A stretch of 64,000 nt of DNA, taken from Bacillus sp. N1-1. Lineage in GTDB: Bacteria > Bacillota > Bacilli > Bacillales > Guptibacillaceae. Below are positions 34,931-43,474 of the stretch, piece after piece; positions within the stretch are counted from its first letter, which is position 1; every line of letters starts with the position of its first letter. A program made the translations under genes and the position numbers. The notes under the pieces are model-generated. The model saw nothing but the letters and a program-made list of their open reading frames with translations, was not told where the DNA came from and made no database searches. The stretch is taken from positions 1,116,001-1,180,000 of the forward strand of contig NZ_CP046564.1 in the NCBI RefSeq assembly GCF_009818105.1. Direction: 5' to 3'.

Positions 34931-36352
34931 GTGGATAATTTGATAAGAATATCTTATGGGTTGTTACTAGTAGTAATATTGGTTGTCCCTACTATTGCAC
35001 AAGCGCAAAACCATCAAGAAGATATGCTTACAGATTATATGAATGAAGCAATGAAGAAGTATCAAATTCCAGGTGCGTCCTTAGGTCTCGTACAAAATGG
35101 TGATGTGGTCTATCAAGAGTCGTTAGGGAAACAGAGTGATGGATCGCCTGTCACAAATAAAACTCTTTTTTCAATAGGATCAATAAGTAAACCTTTAACA
35201 AGCCTTGGTATTCTTAAGTTAGTAGAGAAAGGGAAAATTAAGTTAGAAGCTCCAATAGATACATATATCCAATTCGACTACGGACAATCGACCAATCAAT
35301 ACGTTATAACGGTAAAACAATTATTGGCACATACGAGTGGGATTAGCTCCTTATCTGGCATGGCAATAGCTGATAAAAATCTAAGAGGATCTAATGCCCT
35401 TACAGAAGCTGTAAAAGAACTGGAACCTCTAAAACTTGTTTCAAAACCAGGACAACTTCACCAGTATAGTGCTGCGAATTATTTACTACTAGGAAAAATA
35501 ATTGAAGAAAAAGCTGAAGTACCTTTCGCAGAATACATGCATGAGGCGGTATTTAAGAATTTGGGTATGTCCGATACGGTTGCGTCGTATAAATCAGCGA
35601 TTAAATTGGGATATCAGCCAGGTTTTCAATCCTGGTTTGGTAAACCTGTCGAAAGCGATGTATGGTTCGATGATAGTGGCGCCCCATACGGTTATATGGC
35701 CTCGACATTAGTTGATATGTTGGCGTTCATAAGAGCTGTTCAATACAGTGACACCCTTTTATCTGAACCTTTAAATACGCTATACACCAAACCAGAAGTG
35801 CATAGAAAAGAAAACTTGTATTATGGATTAGGCTGGAGAATCAATAAGGAGAAAAACGAACAATATATTTTTCATGGCGGAGAAACTCCAGACTCGCGTT
35901 CTGAAATCTTCATACACAATACGAAGGACTATGCCTTTGTGTTGCTGACCAATAAGAATAATTTTTCTGAAGTTATGAATACGACTGATATGAAAGAAGG
36001 TATTAGAGAGATTATTGAGAGTGAACAAATACCTTCTTTACCTGAGCCTAACCATCGATTGCAATGGTTAACCTTATTTTTCACTATAATAGTAACTTTG
36101 TTAGGAATTTGGAATATCTCCCGACTTTATCAAAAGAACCTTATTTTCAAGAAAATATGGTACATTGTAGCCGGAGTTTCCGTCTTGCTAGGAGTTATTA
36201 TGATTCCTTTATTAGTTCAATTATTTCAATCACCATGGCATACCATTATCGCTTATGCTCCGGATACTGCATTATTAATTAAGATACTCATTGGAGTATT
36301 GGTGACATATGGGCTCTGTTCTTCTATAGTTATCTCCATAAAAAAGAAGTAG
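34931..36352 (+). CDS. Serine hydrolase (class C beta-lactamase fold) with C-terminal membrane helices
   Basis: A 473-residue exported protein. An N-terminal signal or anchor (LLLVVILVVPTIAQAQ) precedes a penicillin-binding/beta-lactamase fold. SxxK is in FSIGSISKPLTS, the YxN-type motif in QYSAANYLLL and HxG in FHGGETPDSRS. The last 110 residues hold three helices. This layout is common in Bacillus FmtA/PbpE-like or D-alanyl peptide esterase-like proteins of unknown substrate. The GTG at 34931 is only three bases from AAAGG; TTG 34940 would have better spacing. Confidence 0.8.
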   Translation: MDNLIRISYGLLLVVILVVPTIAQAQNHQEDMLTDYMNEAMKKYQIPGASLGLVQNGDVVYQESLGKQSDGSPVTNKTLFSIGSISKPLTSLGILKLVEKGKIKLEAPIDTYIQFDYGQSTNQYVITVKQLLAHTSGISSLSGMAIADKNLRGSNALTEAVKELEPLKLVSKPGQLHQYSAANYLLLGKIIEEKAEVPFAEYMHEAVFKNLGMSDTVASYKSAIKLGYQPGFQSWFGKPVESDVWFDDSGAPYGYMASTLVDMLAFIRAVQYSDTLLSEPLNTLYTKPEVHRKENLYYGLGWRINKEKNEQYIFHGGETPDSRSEIFIHNTKDYAFVLLTNKNNFSEVMNTTDMKEGIREIIESEQIPSLPEPNHRLQWLTLFFTIIVTLLGIWNISRLYQKNLIFKKIWYIVAGVSVLLGVIMIPLLVQLFQSPWHTIIAYAPDTALLIKILIGVLVTYGLCSSIVISIKKK

Positions 36353-36930
36353 GCAGGACAAAATAATGTAATAAGATCCAACATTAGCTCTTAGCTGTTA
36401 AACCGGAGCGAATGATGCATGACTTTCTAATTAATGTTTCTATGAGAGTATTACCGCATTCAGCAAAAAGTTGGAGATATTTATAGAAAGTACATTGACG
36501 TTGAAACCACTTACTTACAAAGCAAGGAAAATCCATTAAAGTGGATGGAAATTGCAAAATATGAAAGTGAAGAAGAATATCAGAAGGCGATGGCACTAAT
36601 AAATAAGGAAAATGAGATTCTAGAACTATTTAAATCCTTCGAAGCCATTCTGTTATCAGATACAAATATGGTCGGGGAGGAAGACTTCTTGTATGTAAAA
36701 GAGATATCAAACTCTTGATCAACAGTCTCGGAGCAATTGCTGAATAAAAAATTAGCCATTAATGCAAATGTTTATTTCCAAATCTATCGATAAGTAATAA
36801 TGTAGAAGCTGTTATAAATGAAGAAGGGTGTAGATGGTAAAAAAATACTGAATATGCTCCATTTGGTTTTGATATCGTTCTACGGGGTACATTCCTTCAT
36901 GTAACACAATATCTGACAAAGGAGTTTTTA
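36353..36930. other. Gene-poor gap with an ORF remnant
   Basis: Between the serine hydrolase and YjzC genes the only coding-like stretch is the broken frame at 36434-36718. In the same frame directly after its TGA stop a further 24 open codons run to TAA 36793. No terminator is obvious after the serine hydrolase gene. Confidence 0.4.
36434..36718 (+). pseudogene. Remnant of a small acidic protein, nonsense near start
   Basis: From 36446 to TGA 36716 a frame of 90 codons has normal coding character (YRKYIDVETTYLQSKENPLK, WMEIAKYESEEEYQKAMALI). An in-frame ATG lies three codons before it but is separated by TGA at 36443-36445. No ribosome binding site is visible. The Trp-rich, Tyr-rich helix pattern resembles small dimeric alpha-beta barrel proteins, but I cannot name a family. 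Confidence 0.45.
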
Positions 36931-37122
36931 ATGATGGCAGAGCGTTATAAGACTGGCGAAAAAGCACCTGAAAATGGAACATATGAATTTGTTGGATTAG
37001 TAAACGAATCAAATGAGAACGCTAACGCGGAAGAAGAAAAAAACATTGAGCTAAGCAGTGGAGAGACATTCCCTCCATCCCAATCCAACCAAGATGCAGC
37101 GTATTGGAAAAAAACAAATTAA
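36931..37122 (+). CDS. YjzC family small protein
   Basis: A 63-residue protein matching the Bacillus YjzC family: RYKTGEKAPENGTYEFVGLV at the start and ELSSGETFPPSQSNQDAAYW near the end. It has a longer acidic centre (ENANAEEEKN) than the usual form. The function is unknown. AAGGAG sits six bases before the first of two ATGs. A terminator follows directly. Confidence 0.8.
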   Translation: MMAERYKTGEKAPENGTYEFVGLVNESNENANAEEEKNIELSSGETFPPSQSNQDAAYWKKTN

Positions 37123-37132
37123 TTTTACCCCG

Positions 37133-37172
37133 AACCTCCGAGAATGTTCATTCGTTCTTAGAGGTTTTTTTT
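37133..37172 (+). terminator. Terminator of the yjzC-like gene
   Basis: AACCTCCGAGAA pairs with TTCTTAGAGGTT, followed by a T run. Confidence 0.8.
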
Positions 37173-37379
37173 GTTTTCTTAATGCTTTAGATTTGTCTGT
37201 GAATTAGGCTAACTGTTTTTAAAGAACCCTCCGCATATGGAAATTAATGTTACGATTGATAGAAGAAAGTAAGCGTTACTCCATGGGACATTTTATACTT
37301 CTATACATAGTAAAAAAGATAAAGCATGATTGTATTTAGTAAGAATAAGAAAAGACTGGGCACTTTTAAAGGAGAGATT

Positions 37380-38003
37380 ATGATTTTGGATAGCATTATT
37401 TTTGACTTAGACGGAACCATTTGGGATCCGATTGATACTGTGTTACTAGCATGGAATAGTCGTTTGAAAGAACACCCACAAGTTCATCGGGAGCTCACAA
37501 GGACTGACTTTGAAAGAACGATGGGGTTGCAAATGCAAGAAATCAGTTTGAAACTGTTTCCTCATTTATCCGAAGATGTTCGCGAACAGGTGATAAGAGC
37601 GTGTTGTAAGGTTGAACAAGAATACTTAGAAAAACACGGTGGTTCTCTTTTTCCTCAGGTAGAGACTGTATTGCAGAATCTATCAAACTCCTACAAACTC
37701 TATATCGTCAGTAACTGCCAGGATGGGTATATTGAATCATTCTATGCGTATCACAAATTTGATAAGTACTTTCAAGACTTTGAAAACCCGGGAAGAACAG
37801 GCCTTTCAAAAGGGGGAAATATTCAGTTGATTATAGAGAGAAACAACCTGACCTCCCCCATTTATGTAGGGGATTCAGAAGGAGATCGAAAGGCAGCGAG
37901 GTACGCCAGAATTCCTTTTATTTATGCTCAGTACGGTTTTGGACAAGTAACTGAATACGATGATGTGATTGAAGCGTTTCCTGCGCTGGCAAAATACTAT
38001 TGA
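37380..38003 (+). CDS. HAD-superfamily hydrolase (Gph-like), paralogue B
   Basis: A 207-residue HAD phosphatase about 73% identical by hand alignment to the protein at 10030-10647. It keeps motif I FDLDGTIWDPIDT, motif II YIVSNCQDGYIE and motif IV YVGDSEGDRKAARYARIP. ATG 37380 is chosen with AAAGGAG upstream; 18 further upstream codons have no ribosome binding site. It is the first of four same-strand genes (HAD, APH, GNAT, GNAT) with gaps of 90, 45 and 40 bases. Duplication with retention of all catalytic motifs suggests both copies are active. Confidence 0.85.
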   Translation: MILDSIIFDLDGTIWDPIDTVLLAWNSRLKEHPQVHRELTRTDFERTMGLQMQEISLKLFPHLSEDVREQVIRACCKVEQEYLEKHGGSLFPQVETVLQNLSNSYKLYIVSNCQDGYIESFYAYHKFDKYFQDFENPGRTGLSKGGNIQLIIERNNLTSPIYVGDSEGDRKAARYARIPFIYAQYGFGQVTEYDDVIEAFPALAKYY

Positions 38004-38092
38004 TTTCTTCTGTCATGATGAAGGGAAGGTGGTCAGTACATTAAAAACGCTTCATGAATTCAACTAGTGAGGGATGAAAGGAAGAGTCTCGT

Positions 38093-39031
38093 ATGAATGA
38101 CAAGTTACTTCAATTACTGAACGAAAAATATCCATTGCATTTCATCAAAGTGGAAGCGATTACAGATGAGATGTTTCGTTGTACTGCGGAACAAGGTACT
38201 TACTACGCAAGGGTGACCAACTATAAAAGCTATGAAGAACAGGTAGATGAGGTGACTTATACAAATTTCCTCTATCAAGAAGGTTTGGCTGTATCGCCGA
38301 CAATCGCTTCTATAAATGGAGAAGTAGTCGAAAGGATCATGCTAGACAGGGAAATGCTAACGGTTGTTTATCAGTCTGCTCCTGGGATCCATTTGGCTAG
38401 AAATCGTTGGCAGCCCAATGTGTTCTATGAACTAGGTCGGCAAATTGGTCGATTGCATCGTTTTTCTAAGAAATTTGAAGAGATCCATCCACTTAACTAC
38501 ATTAACGACTGGCATGATAATGAGGAATATGCATTCCTCAAGTATATTCCGAAAGAAGAAAGTGCGATTAGAGAGATTGCCTATGACATCTTATCAACAA
38601 TAAAAAAACTTCCAAAATCCCATTCCAATTATGGATTGTTGCATGGTGATTTATGCTTAGAAAATCTATTGATTGATGTCAAATCAAATTTTACTATGAT
38701 TGATTTTCAAGATTGCGAGAAGCATTTTTATGTTTTTGATTTAGCAGCTCCAATCTATAGTGCAATGGAATATTCGTATGTTGGGGGAGGGAATATCGTT
38801 GAATATGGACGTGCAATGAAAAAGGCAATCCTCGACGGTTACCAGGAGGAAAATGACCTATCGCCAGAAATGGTAGATCAACTTCCCTTATTTATTAAAT
38901 TAAAGGAAGTATTTGAATACAGCTTGATGCATATGTACTGGGATAAAGATACGTTAACAGAAGAACAGATTAGAATCATGAATCATTTTAGAATAAGGAT
39001 TGAACAAAATCATTCTCTTCTAACTCGTTAA
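38093..39031 (+). CDS. Aminoglycoside phosphotransferase-family kinase
   Basis: A 312-residue small-molecule kinase of the APH/choline-kinase fold. The catalytic loop LLHGDLCLENLLID holds the HxDxxxxN motif, and the metal-binding segment IDFQDCEKHFYVFDLA follows, as in APH enzymes. Targets in this family include aminoglycosides, choline, homoserine and fructosamines. The surrounding GNAT and HAD genes give no firm substrate clue. AAAGGAAGAG lies before the ATG. Confidence 0.85.
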   Translation: MNDKLLQLLNEKYPLHFIKVEAITDEMFRCTAEQGTYYARVTNYKSYEEQVDEVTYTNFLYQEGLAVSPTIASINGEVVERIMLDREMLTVVYQSAPGIHLARNRWQPNVFYELGRQIGRLHRFSKKFEEIHPLNYINDWHDNEEYAFLKYIPKEESAIREIAYDILSTIKKLPKSHSNYGLLHGDLCLENLLIDVKSNFTMIDFQDCEKHFYVFDLAAPIYSAMEYSYVGGGNIVEYGRAMKKAILDGYQEENDLSPEMVDQLPLFIKLKEVFEYSLMHMYWDKDTLTEEQIRIMNHFRIRIEQNHSLLTR

Positions 39032-39075
39032 GACAGAAGGTTTGAGAAAAGACAAGTAAAGGAGAAAGAAATAGA

Positions 39076-39963
39076 ATGAAAACCATCACTCATCCATCTA
39101 TCAAACTAACACCTTCCTTAAATCAAGAAGACTACAACGAAATCCTTAGATTAAAAGAGTGCTGCCTTGAAAAAGAAGATGTAACGTTAAAACTAGAACT
39201 TGATCACAAACGAAATCAATCTCATAACGGGAGTGTTGATCAGAACAAAATCAATGAGTTTATGTTTTATGATGATCACGTACTCATCGGCTATATGGGC
39301 ATCTGTCAATTTGGTTCAGAAGCATTAGAAGTAAATGGGATGGTTCATCCGGATTATAGGAGAATGGGAGTCTTTAAGCGGTTGTTTTCATTCGTTCAAG
39401 ATGAGTGGAATAAAAGAGAATCGAAACAGATGCTTTTGTTGAGTGATCGAAATTCTACACCTGGGATTGAATTTATTAAGAGTACAGGAGCTCACTACGA
39501 AAACTCAGAATATGAGATGCATTTAGTCGGTGAAGCAAGTGAAGCTATCGATATGACAAACCTACATTTCAGAAAAGCTTTAAGAAAAGATGCAAAAGAA
39601 ATTGCAAGACAAAATGCGATCTACTTTCATATGAATTCAGAGGAAGAGTTTCCCGAGGAAGCATCATTAGGCGGGATGGATGTTTTTCTAGCTGAATGGA
39701 ACCAGTCGGTTGTAGGGAAAGTTCATATTGAAATACAACATGGTGTAGGTGGTATTTATGGAATGGGTGTCCTTCCCGAATATCGAGGACAAGGTTTTGG
39801 CAGAGAGATTCTCATGAAAGCTGTAAAGAAGTTAAGAGAAAAACAAGCTCAACAAATTTTGCTCCAAGTGGCAGTAAAGAACAAGAATGCGTTAAAGCTA
39901 TACCAATCATGTGGTTTTAAAGAGACTTCTACAATGGATTATTTTAAATTAACTAAGAAGTAA
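39076..39963 (+). CDS. Tandem-GNAT acetyltransferase
   Basis: A 295-residue protein with two GNAT modules. The N-terminal one contains GMVHPDYRRMGVFKRLF followed by LLSDRNSTPGIEFIKSTGA. The C-terminal one contains GMGVLPEYRGQGFGREIL and VAVKNKNALKLYQSCGFKE, the complete acetyl-CoA-binding signature. Two-domain GNATs include mycothiol synthase-like and ribosomal or antibiotic acetyltransferases; the substrate is unknown. AAAGGAGAAAG precedes the ATG and the kinase gene ends 45 bases before. Confidence 0.85.
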   Translation: MKTITHPSIKLTPSLNQEDYNEILRLKECCLEKEDVTLKLELDHKRNQSHNGSVDQNKINEFMFYDDHVLIGYMGICQFGSEALEVNGMVHPDYRRMGVFKRLFSFVQDEWNKRESKQMLLLSDRNSTPGIEFIKSTGAHYENSEYEMHLVGEASEAIDMTNLHFRKALRKDAKEIARQNAIYFHMNSEEEFPEEASLGGMDVFLAEWNQSVVGKVHIEIQHGVGGIYGMGVLPEYRGQGFGREILMKAVKKLREKQAQQILLQVAVKNKNALKLYQSCGFKETSTMDYFKLTKK

Positions 39964-40002
39964 TGAAATCTTTTGAAGTAGAATTCAATGAAGGAGATAC
40001 GC

Positions 40003-40467
40003 ATGACTTATCAATTTGAAGTAATGACTCAAGAACAAGCGGAAGACATTTCTTATAATTGGCACTACGAGGGGGAATATTCTTTTTACGATATGGAGGC
40101 GGATGAAGAAGATTTACAAGAATTCGTCGATCCGAAATTACGTGGGGACTCTAAGTTTGCGGTGATGAACAATAGTGACTTAATTGGTTTTTTCAGTGTT
40201 ACGAAAGTGGCCAACCTCATTTATGATATTGGCTTAGGGATGCGTCCTGACCTTACGAATAAAGGGAAGGGATTGGAATTTATTAGTGCGGGTTTAGATT
40301 TTATCAAAAAGAAATATAACCCCAGTAAAATAACCTTATCCGTTGCGACCTTTAATCAAAGAGCGATAAAAGTATACAGAAGGTTGGGTTTTAAAGATGT
40401 TCACACGTTTATGCAGGATACAAATGGTAGCACATTTGAATTTTTGAAAATGGAATATGAACGGTAA
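40003..40467 (+). CDS. GNAT acetyltransferase
   Basis: A 154-residue single-domain GNAT. The acetyl-CoA loop is in GMRPDLTNKGKGLEFISAGL and the C-terminal signature in VATFNQRAIKVYRRLGFK. ATG 40003 is used because AAGGAG lies six bases upstream; five additional codons upstream lack a site. It ends the HAD-APH-GNAT-GNAT run. The two GNATs differ too much to be a recent duplicate. Confidence 0.85.
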   Translation: MTYQFEVMTQEQAEDISYNWHYEGEYSFYDMEADEEDLQEFVDPKLRGDSKFAVMNNSDLIGFFSVTKVANLIYDIGLGMRPDLTNKGKGLEFISAGLDFIKKKYNPSKITLSVATFNQRAIKVYRRLGFKDVHTFMQDTNGSTFEFLKMEYER

Positions 40468-40862
40468 TCGATTTCGCTCGGATTTAACATGATTAAAAGG
40501 TAACGTGAGATTTGATAAGTAATAAAAAGTTCAAAAAGGACATTAATTGCAACTGTCGTTTTTATTCTTATTGCATTTCCTTTAAACCTTCTCCTTCCAT
40601 TTCCAACGTAATTAAGCTATTTCATCATAGGTATCATTGCAGCGGTTATTTATCCTGCAGCAGATAAATATTTACCCGTAGATGAAGAAGAGGAGCGAGG
40701 ATTTAGAATCAGGAGAAGGAAACATTTGAGGAAAAAAGGTAAAATGCGAATGGGAAAACGAACGTGAAACTTTTGGGGATCTATCATCGTTTCATATGTT
40801 GGATGGTGAACGAAATCTGTAAAGACTTCAATTCATTGCCAAAAAAAATGAGATCATTATGT
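40468..40862. other. Gap with a decayed small membrane-protein gene
   Basis: About 395 bases between the GNAT gene and the VOC gene's terminator. Apart from the broken frame at 40512-40743 I see no gene. Confidence 0.4.
40512..40743 (+). pseudogene. Small membrane protein remnant
   Basis: A TTG at 40512 starts LISNKK, which continues after a one-base shift near 40530 as SKRTLIATVVFILIAFPL and then meets TAA at 40609. The same frame continues as a second helix (YFIIGIIAAVIYPAADKYL) and a basic tail (RIRRRKHLRKKG) to TAA 40743. A frameshift and a nonsense codon indicate a dead gene for a two-helix protein. The family is not recognised. Confidence 0.45.
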
Positions 40863-40889
40863 TTAAAAGCAGACACCAAGTCTGCTTTC
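40863..40889 (-). terminator. Terminator of the VOC gene
   Basis: AAAGCAGAC pairs with GTCTGCTTT around a short loop, just beyond the minus-strand stop. Confidence 0.75.
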
Positions 40890-40894
40890 CGACT

Positions 40895-41317
40895 TTATTC
40901 TACTTCATCCCAATCTTGGTTCCATACAACCTCCCACATGTGACCATCTGGATCTTGAAAATGACCAGAATAGCCTCCCCAAAATGTAGGGTGTGCAGGG
41001 TCAGTAATGTTGGCACCTGCTCTTTGAGCTTGGTCCATTACACGATCCACTTCGGTCTTGCTGTTTACGTTGTGACCAAGAGTAAACTCCGTAGGACTTG
41101 GATCATGAACGTTTACCTTGGCTTCATGTGCAATATCTTTACGATGCCAGATCGCAAGTTTTAGACCGGGTTGCAAATCAAAGAAAGCGACAGCGCCATG
41201 GTCGAACTCTTCACCAACGATTCCTTCAGTAGGAAATCCTAGTCCATCACGATAAAAGCGTAACGCTTCGTTTAGGTCGTTTACGCCAATCGTGATGACA
41301 GACACTCTAGGCTTCAT
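40895..41317 (-). CDS. VOC family protein (glyoxalase-like)
   Basis: A 140-residue VOC-superfamily protein. The first module begins VSVITIGVNDLNEALRFYRDGLGF and the second contains GGYSGHFQDPDGHMWEVVWN, with the typical metal-binding Glu in MWEVV. It belongs to the YyaH/YurT-like group of uncharacterised VOC enzymes. AGGAGGTG is placed before the ATG. It shares no close similarity with the VOC protein at 24468. Confidence 0.85.
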   Translation of the reverse strand: MKPRVSVITIGVNDLNEALRFYRDGLGFPTEGIVGEEFDHGAVAFFDLQPGLKLAIWHRKDIAHEAKVNVHDPSPTEFTLGHNVNSKTEVDRVMDQAQRAGANITDPAHPTFWGGYSGHFQDPDGHMWEVVWNQDWDEVE

Positions 41318-41445
41318 AAACCCTGCACCTCCTATTAGTTTTGGAATAATTCTATCACACTCATGTTAATTAATTTAAATCGTATTCTAAGTTTGAATGC
41401 TTACGCATAAGCAAACAATCGAACTGTAGGCATCTCACTTTTTGA

Positions 41446-42063
41446 TTATATTCTTCTTTGGAGCTCACCGGTGATGGCAACTATATGGTAACCTCTAGAA
41501 TCTGGCCCCTTCACCCTTCTTATATTGGTAAATTCAAACTGCTTCATAAGTGGTATGAGCTCATTTTCAATCATGTTCTTCACAGTATCCCACGACTCTC
41601 CACTTTGTCCGTCGCTAAGCGTTAGTGAAACAGCTCCATTTGGTTTAAGTACTCTTGCTATTTCTGACATAGCTTGTGGAAGGTTTTCCCAGAAGTAAAC
41701 GGAATGGACACTAAATACTTTAGAAAACTGTTTATCTTTAAAGGGTAATTTATGAACATTTCCATGGATAACTTGAGCTCTTTTTTGTCTTATTGCTATT
41801 TGATTTCGAATCGTTGAAGAATGAAGGAGCGTCTTAGATACGTCCAAACCGATTACTTTATGAATGGAAGGTTTGTTTAATAAACGTTTCATCGCATACC
41901 CGGCACCACATCCGATCTCCAAGATGTCTTCATCTTTTTGGAGGTTTAATAATGAAATGGACCAAATCGTTTCTGGTTTGTGTTGTCGGATCATTTTTTC
42001 ACCAATGTACCATCCTAACAACCCTTTGGGATGCTGGTATTGGTATTCAATCATGCTTGCCAT
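41446..42063 (-). CDS. Class I SAM-dependent methyltransferase
   Basis: A 205-residue methyltransferase. Motif I (SAM binding) is DILEIGCGAGYAMKRLL, motif II is in VIGLDVSKTLL, and VFSVHSVYFWENLPQAMSEIARVLKPNG forms the later motifs of Methyltransf_11 type enzymes. ATG 42063 is adopted; the long upstream frame to 42138 has no ribosome binding site. It diverges from a LysR-type regulator 126 bases away, suggesting that regulator may control it. The substrate is unknown. Confidence 0.8.
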   Translation of the reverse strand: MASMIEYQYQHPKGLLGWYIGEKMIRQHKPETIWSISLLNLQKDEDILEIGCGAGYAMKRLLNKPSIHKVIGLDVSKTLLHSSTIRNQIAIRQKRAQVIHGNVHKLPFKDKQFSKVFSVHSVYFWENLPQAMSEIARVLKPNGAVSLTLSDGQSGESWDTVKNMIENELIPLMKQFEFTNIRRVKGPDSRGYHIVAITGELQRRI

Positions 42064-42189
42064 TCGTTTGAGAAAAATTATTCGGCACCTACTTTCTTTA
42101 TACGTTAAAAGTATAAGTAGATTAAATCGATTAAACAATCTAATATAAGTTATAGTTACTATTAATTATTTTTATATAAGAGGTGTGCA

Positions 42190-43092
42190 TTGGAAATTAA
42201 TCAGTTAAAAGCTTTTGAATTGGTCGTTCGTTTAGGTTCCTTTAGTAAAGCGTCAAGATATTTAAACGTATCGCAACCAACCATCAGCTTACGAATAAAG
42301 GAGCTGGAAAAGAGTGTTGGCGGTTCATTATTTCATCGTGTCGGAAAAAATATGGAACTGACAGACTTGGGGCAGGGATTTCTCCCATATGCAAGTCAAG
42401 CGTTAGAAGTATTATTAAAGGGACTAGAAAGGGCACAATCCATTAAAGAAGGAAAACGAGGAGAAGTAAAAATAGGAACATTACCTACATTTACAACAGG
42501 ACTATTTACTTCAACACTAATTGAAATGCATGAGAATTATCCCGAAATCGACTTGGTCATTCATACAGGTCATAATCAACAAATTCTTGAGATGCTCTAT
42601 GATGGGTTTATTAAAATGGGGCTGATTACTCATCCCTTTTTTAATAGTGATTTAAAGACGCTACTTTTGATGAAAGAACCACTTATACTAGTGGCTCATA
42701 AGCACCATAAATTAAGTGAATTAAAATCTAGAACTTATACAATAGAGGAGGTTTTTGCAAAAAGTGATCCTTATATTCTGACTGATTGGAGTGATGAGAG
42801 TAAACATTGGCAAAAAACTTATATGACATTTGGCATGGATAGTCTTGAGCTCCCTCCAACTACAGCTCTTGATTTTGTTCGTTCAGGAAAAGGTGTAGCT
42901 CCTTTGACCAAATCACTCGTTCAAGATCTATTAACGAGGGGTACACTAACGAGACTTTTGCCTGTGGACATGCCAGAACTATCTAGATGGGTTGCCCTAG
43001 TTAGTTTGGAAAACGAATCTTCTCTCACTCCAGCAGCGCAACGTTTTGTAAAAACGTTGAAAAATCATGCAGCGACACTGAGGTCTCTTTAA
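42190..43092 (+). CDS. LysR-family transcriptional regulator
   Basis: A 300-residue LysR-type regulator. The N-terminal winged helix-turn-helix is QLKAFELVVRLGSFSKASRYL with SQPTISLRIKELE. The C-terminal effector-binding domain follows from about residue 90 (VKIGTLPTFTTGLF). TTG 42190 is the start, with AAGAGGTG a few bases upstream. It is transcribed divergently from a methyltransferase gene, the classic LysR/target layout. The spacer contains ATAGTTACTAT, a possible T-N11-A-type site. Confidence 0.85.
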   Translation: MEINQLKAFELVVRLGSFSKASRYLNVSQPTISLRIKELEKSVGGSLFHRVGKNMELTDLGQGFLPYASQALEVLLKGLERAQSIKEGKRGEVKIGTLPTFTTGLFTSTLIEMHENYPEIDLVIHTGHNQQILEMLYDGFIKMGLITHPFFNSDLKTLLLMKEPLILVAHKHHKLSELKSRTYTIEEVFAKSDPYILTDWSDESKHWQKTYMTFGMDSLELPPTTALDFVRSGKGVAPLTKSLVQDLLTRGTLTRLLPVDMPELSRWVALVSLENESSLTPAAQRFVKTLKNHAATLRSL

Positions 43093-43399
43093 GCATACAT
43101 CCTATCGCTCTAAATTGTACGCTCCTCACATCCTTATTGACAGTACTGACTTCGATGAATATACTAAATATGTAAGAAAAAGGTGGAAAGGAATGGTACT
43201 TAGCGGATGTGGAATTAATCTTATTTAAACGGGATCAAACTCATATTTTCATAAAAATGAGAACCTGGAAAATAGGATTAGTCTGCCCAATTTAGTGATC
43301 ATTTCATCATGTACCTTTTTCAAATAAAAGGAGACGCCAAGTGCGTTTCTCTCATTATTTGTTTAAGCGTTTGCATGTTATTTGATATGGGATTAGCAG
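43093..43399. other. Gap between LysR gene and ABC-F leader
   Basis: About 300 bases without a convincing gene. It should hold the ABC-F promoter; TTGTTT near 43360 is a possible -35 but the -10 is uncertain. Confidence 0.35.
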
Positions 43400-43474
43400 C
43401 CTCTCCAGGGTTCTAGGAGAGGTTTATTTATGTTCGATAAACCTCTCAATTAAACTTATTAAGAGGTGACCTGC
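43400..43474 (+). promoter_or_regulatory. Attenuator-like leader of the ABC-F gene
   Basis: Four segments can pair in alternative ways. Segment 1 CCTCTCC (43400-43406) pairs with segment 2 GGAGAGG (43416-43422). Segment 2 extended, GAGAGGTTTAT (43417-43427), pairs over 11 bases with segment 3 ATAAACCTCTC (43437-43447). Part of segment 3, ACCTCT, pairs with AGAGGT (43462-43467), the ribosome binding site of the ABC-F gene. A short reading frame with its own ribosome binding site lies across segments 2-3. This fits translational attenuation triggered by a stalled ribosome. Confidence 0.65.
43430..43453 (+). CDS. Leader peptide MFDKPLN
   Basis: ATG TTC GAT AAA CCT CTC AAT TAA encodes seven residues, with GGAGAGG ending seven bases before the ATG. 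The frame covers the downstream arm of an 11-base hairpin and ends 21 bases before the ABC-F start codon. Antibiotic-responsive ABC-F genes such as vmlR and msr/vga relatives are known to have short leader peptides; stalling here would keep the ABC-F ribosome binding site free. That function is inferred. Confidence 0.6.
   Translation: MFDKPLN

Noticed and set aside
34931..36352. True class C beta-lactamase resistance gene
   Set aside because: The C-terminal membrane helices and the divergent motif context fit the broader serine hydrolase family; resistance is not supported.
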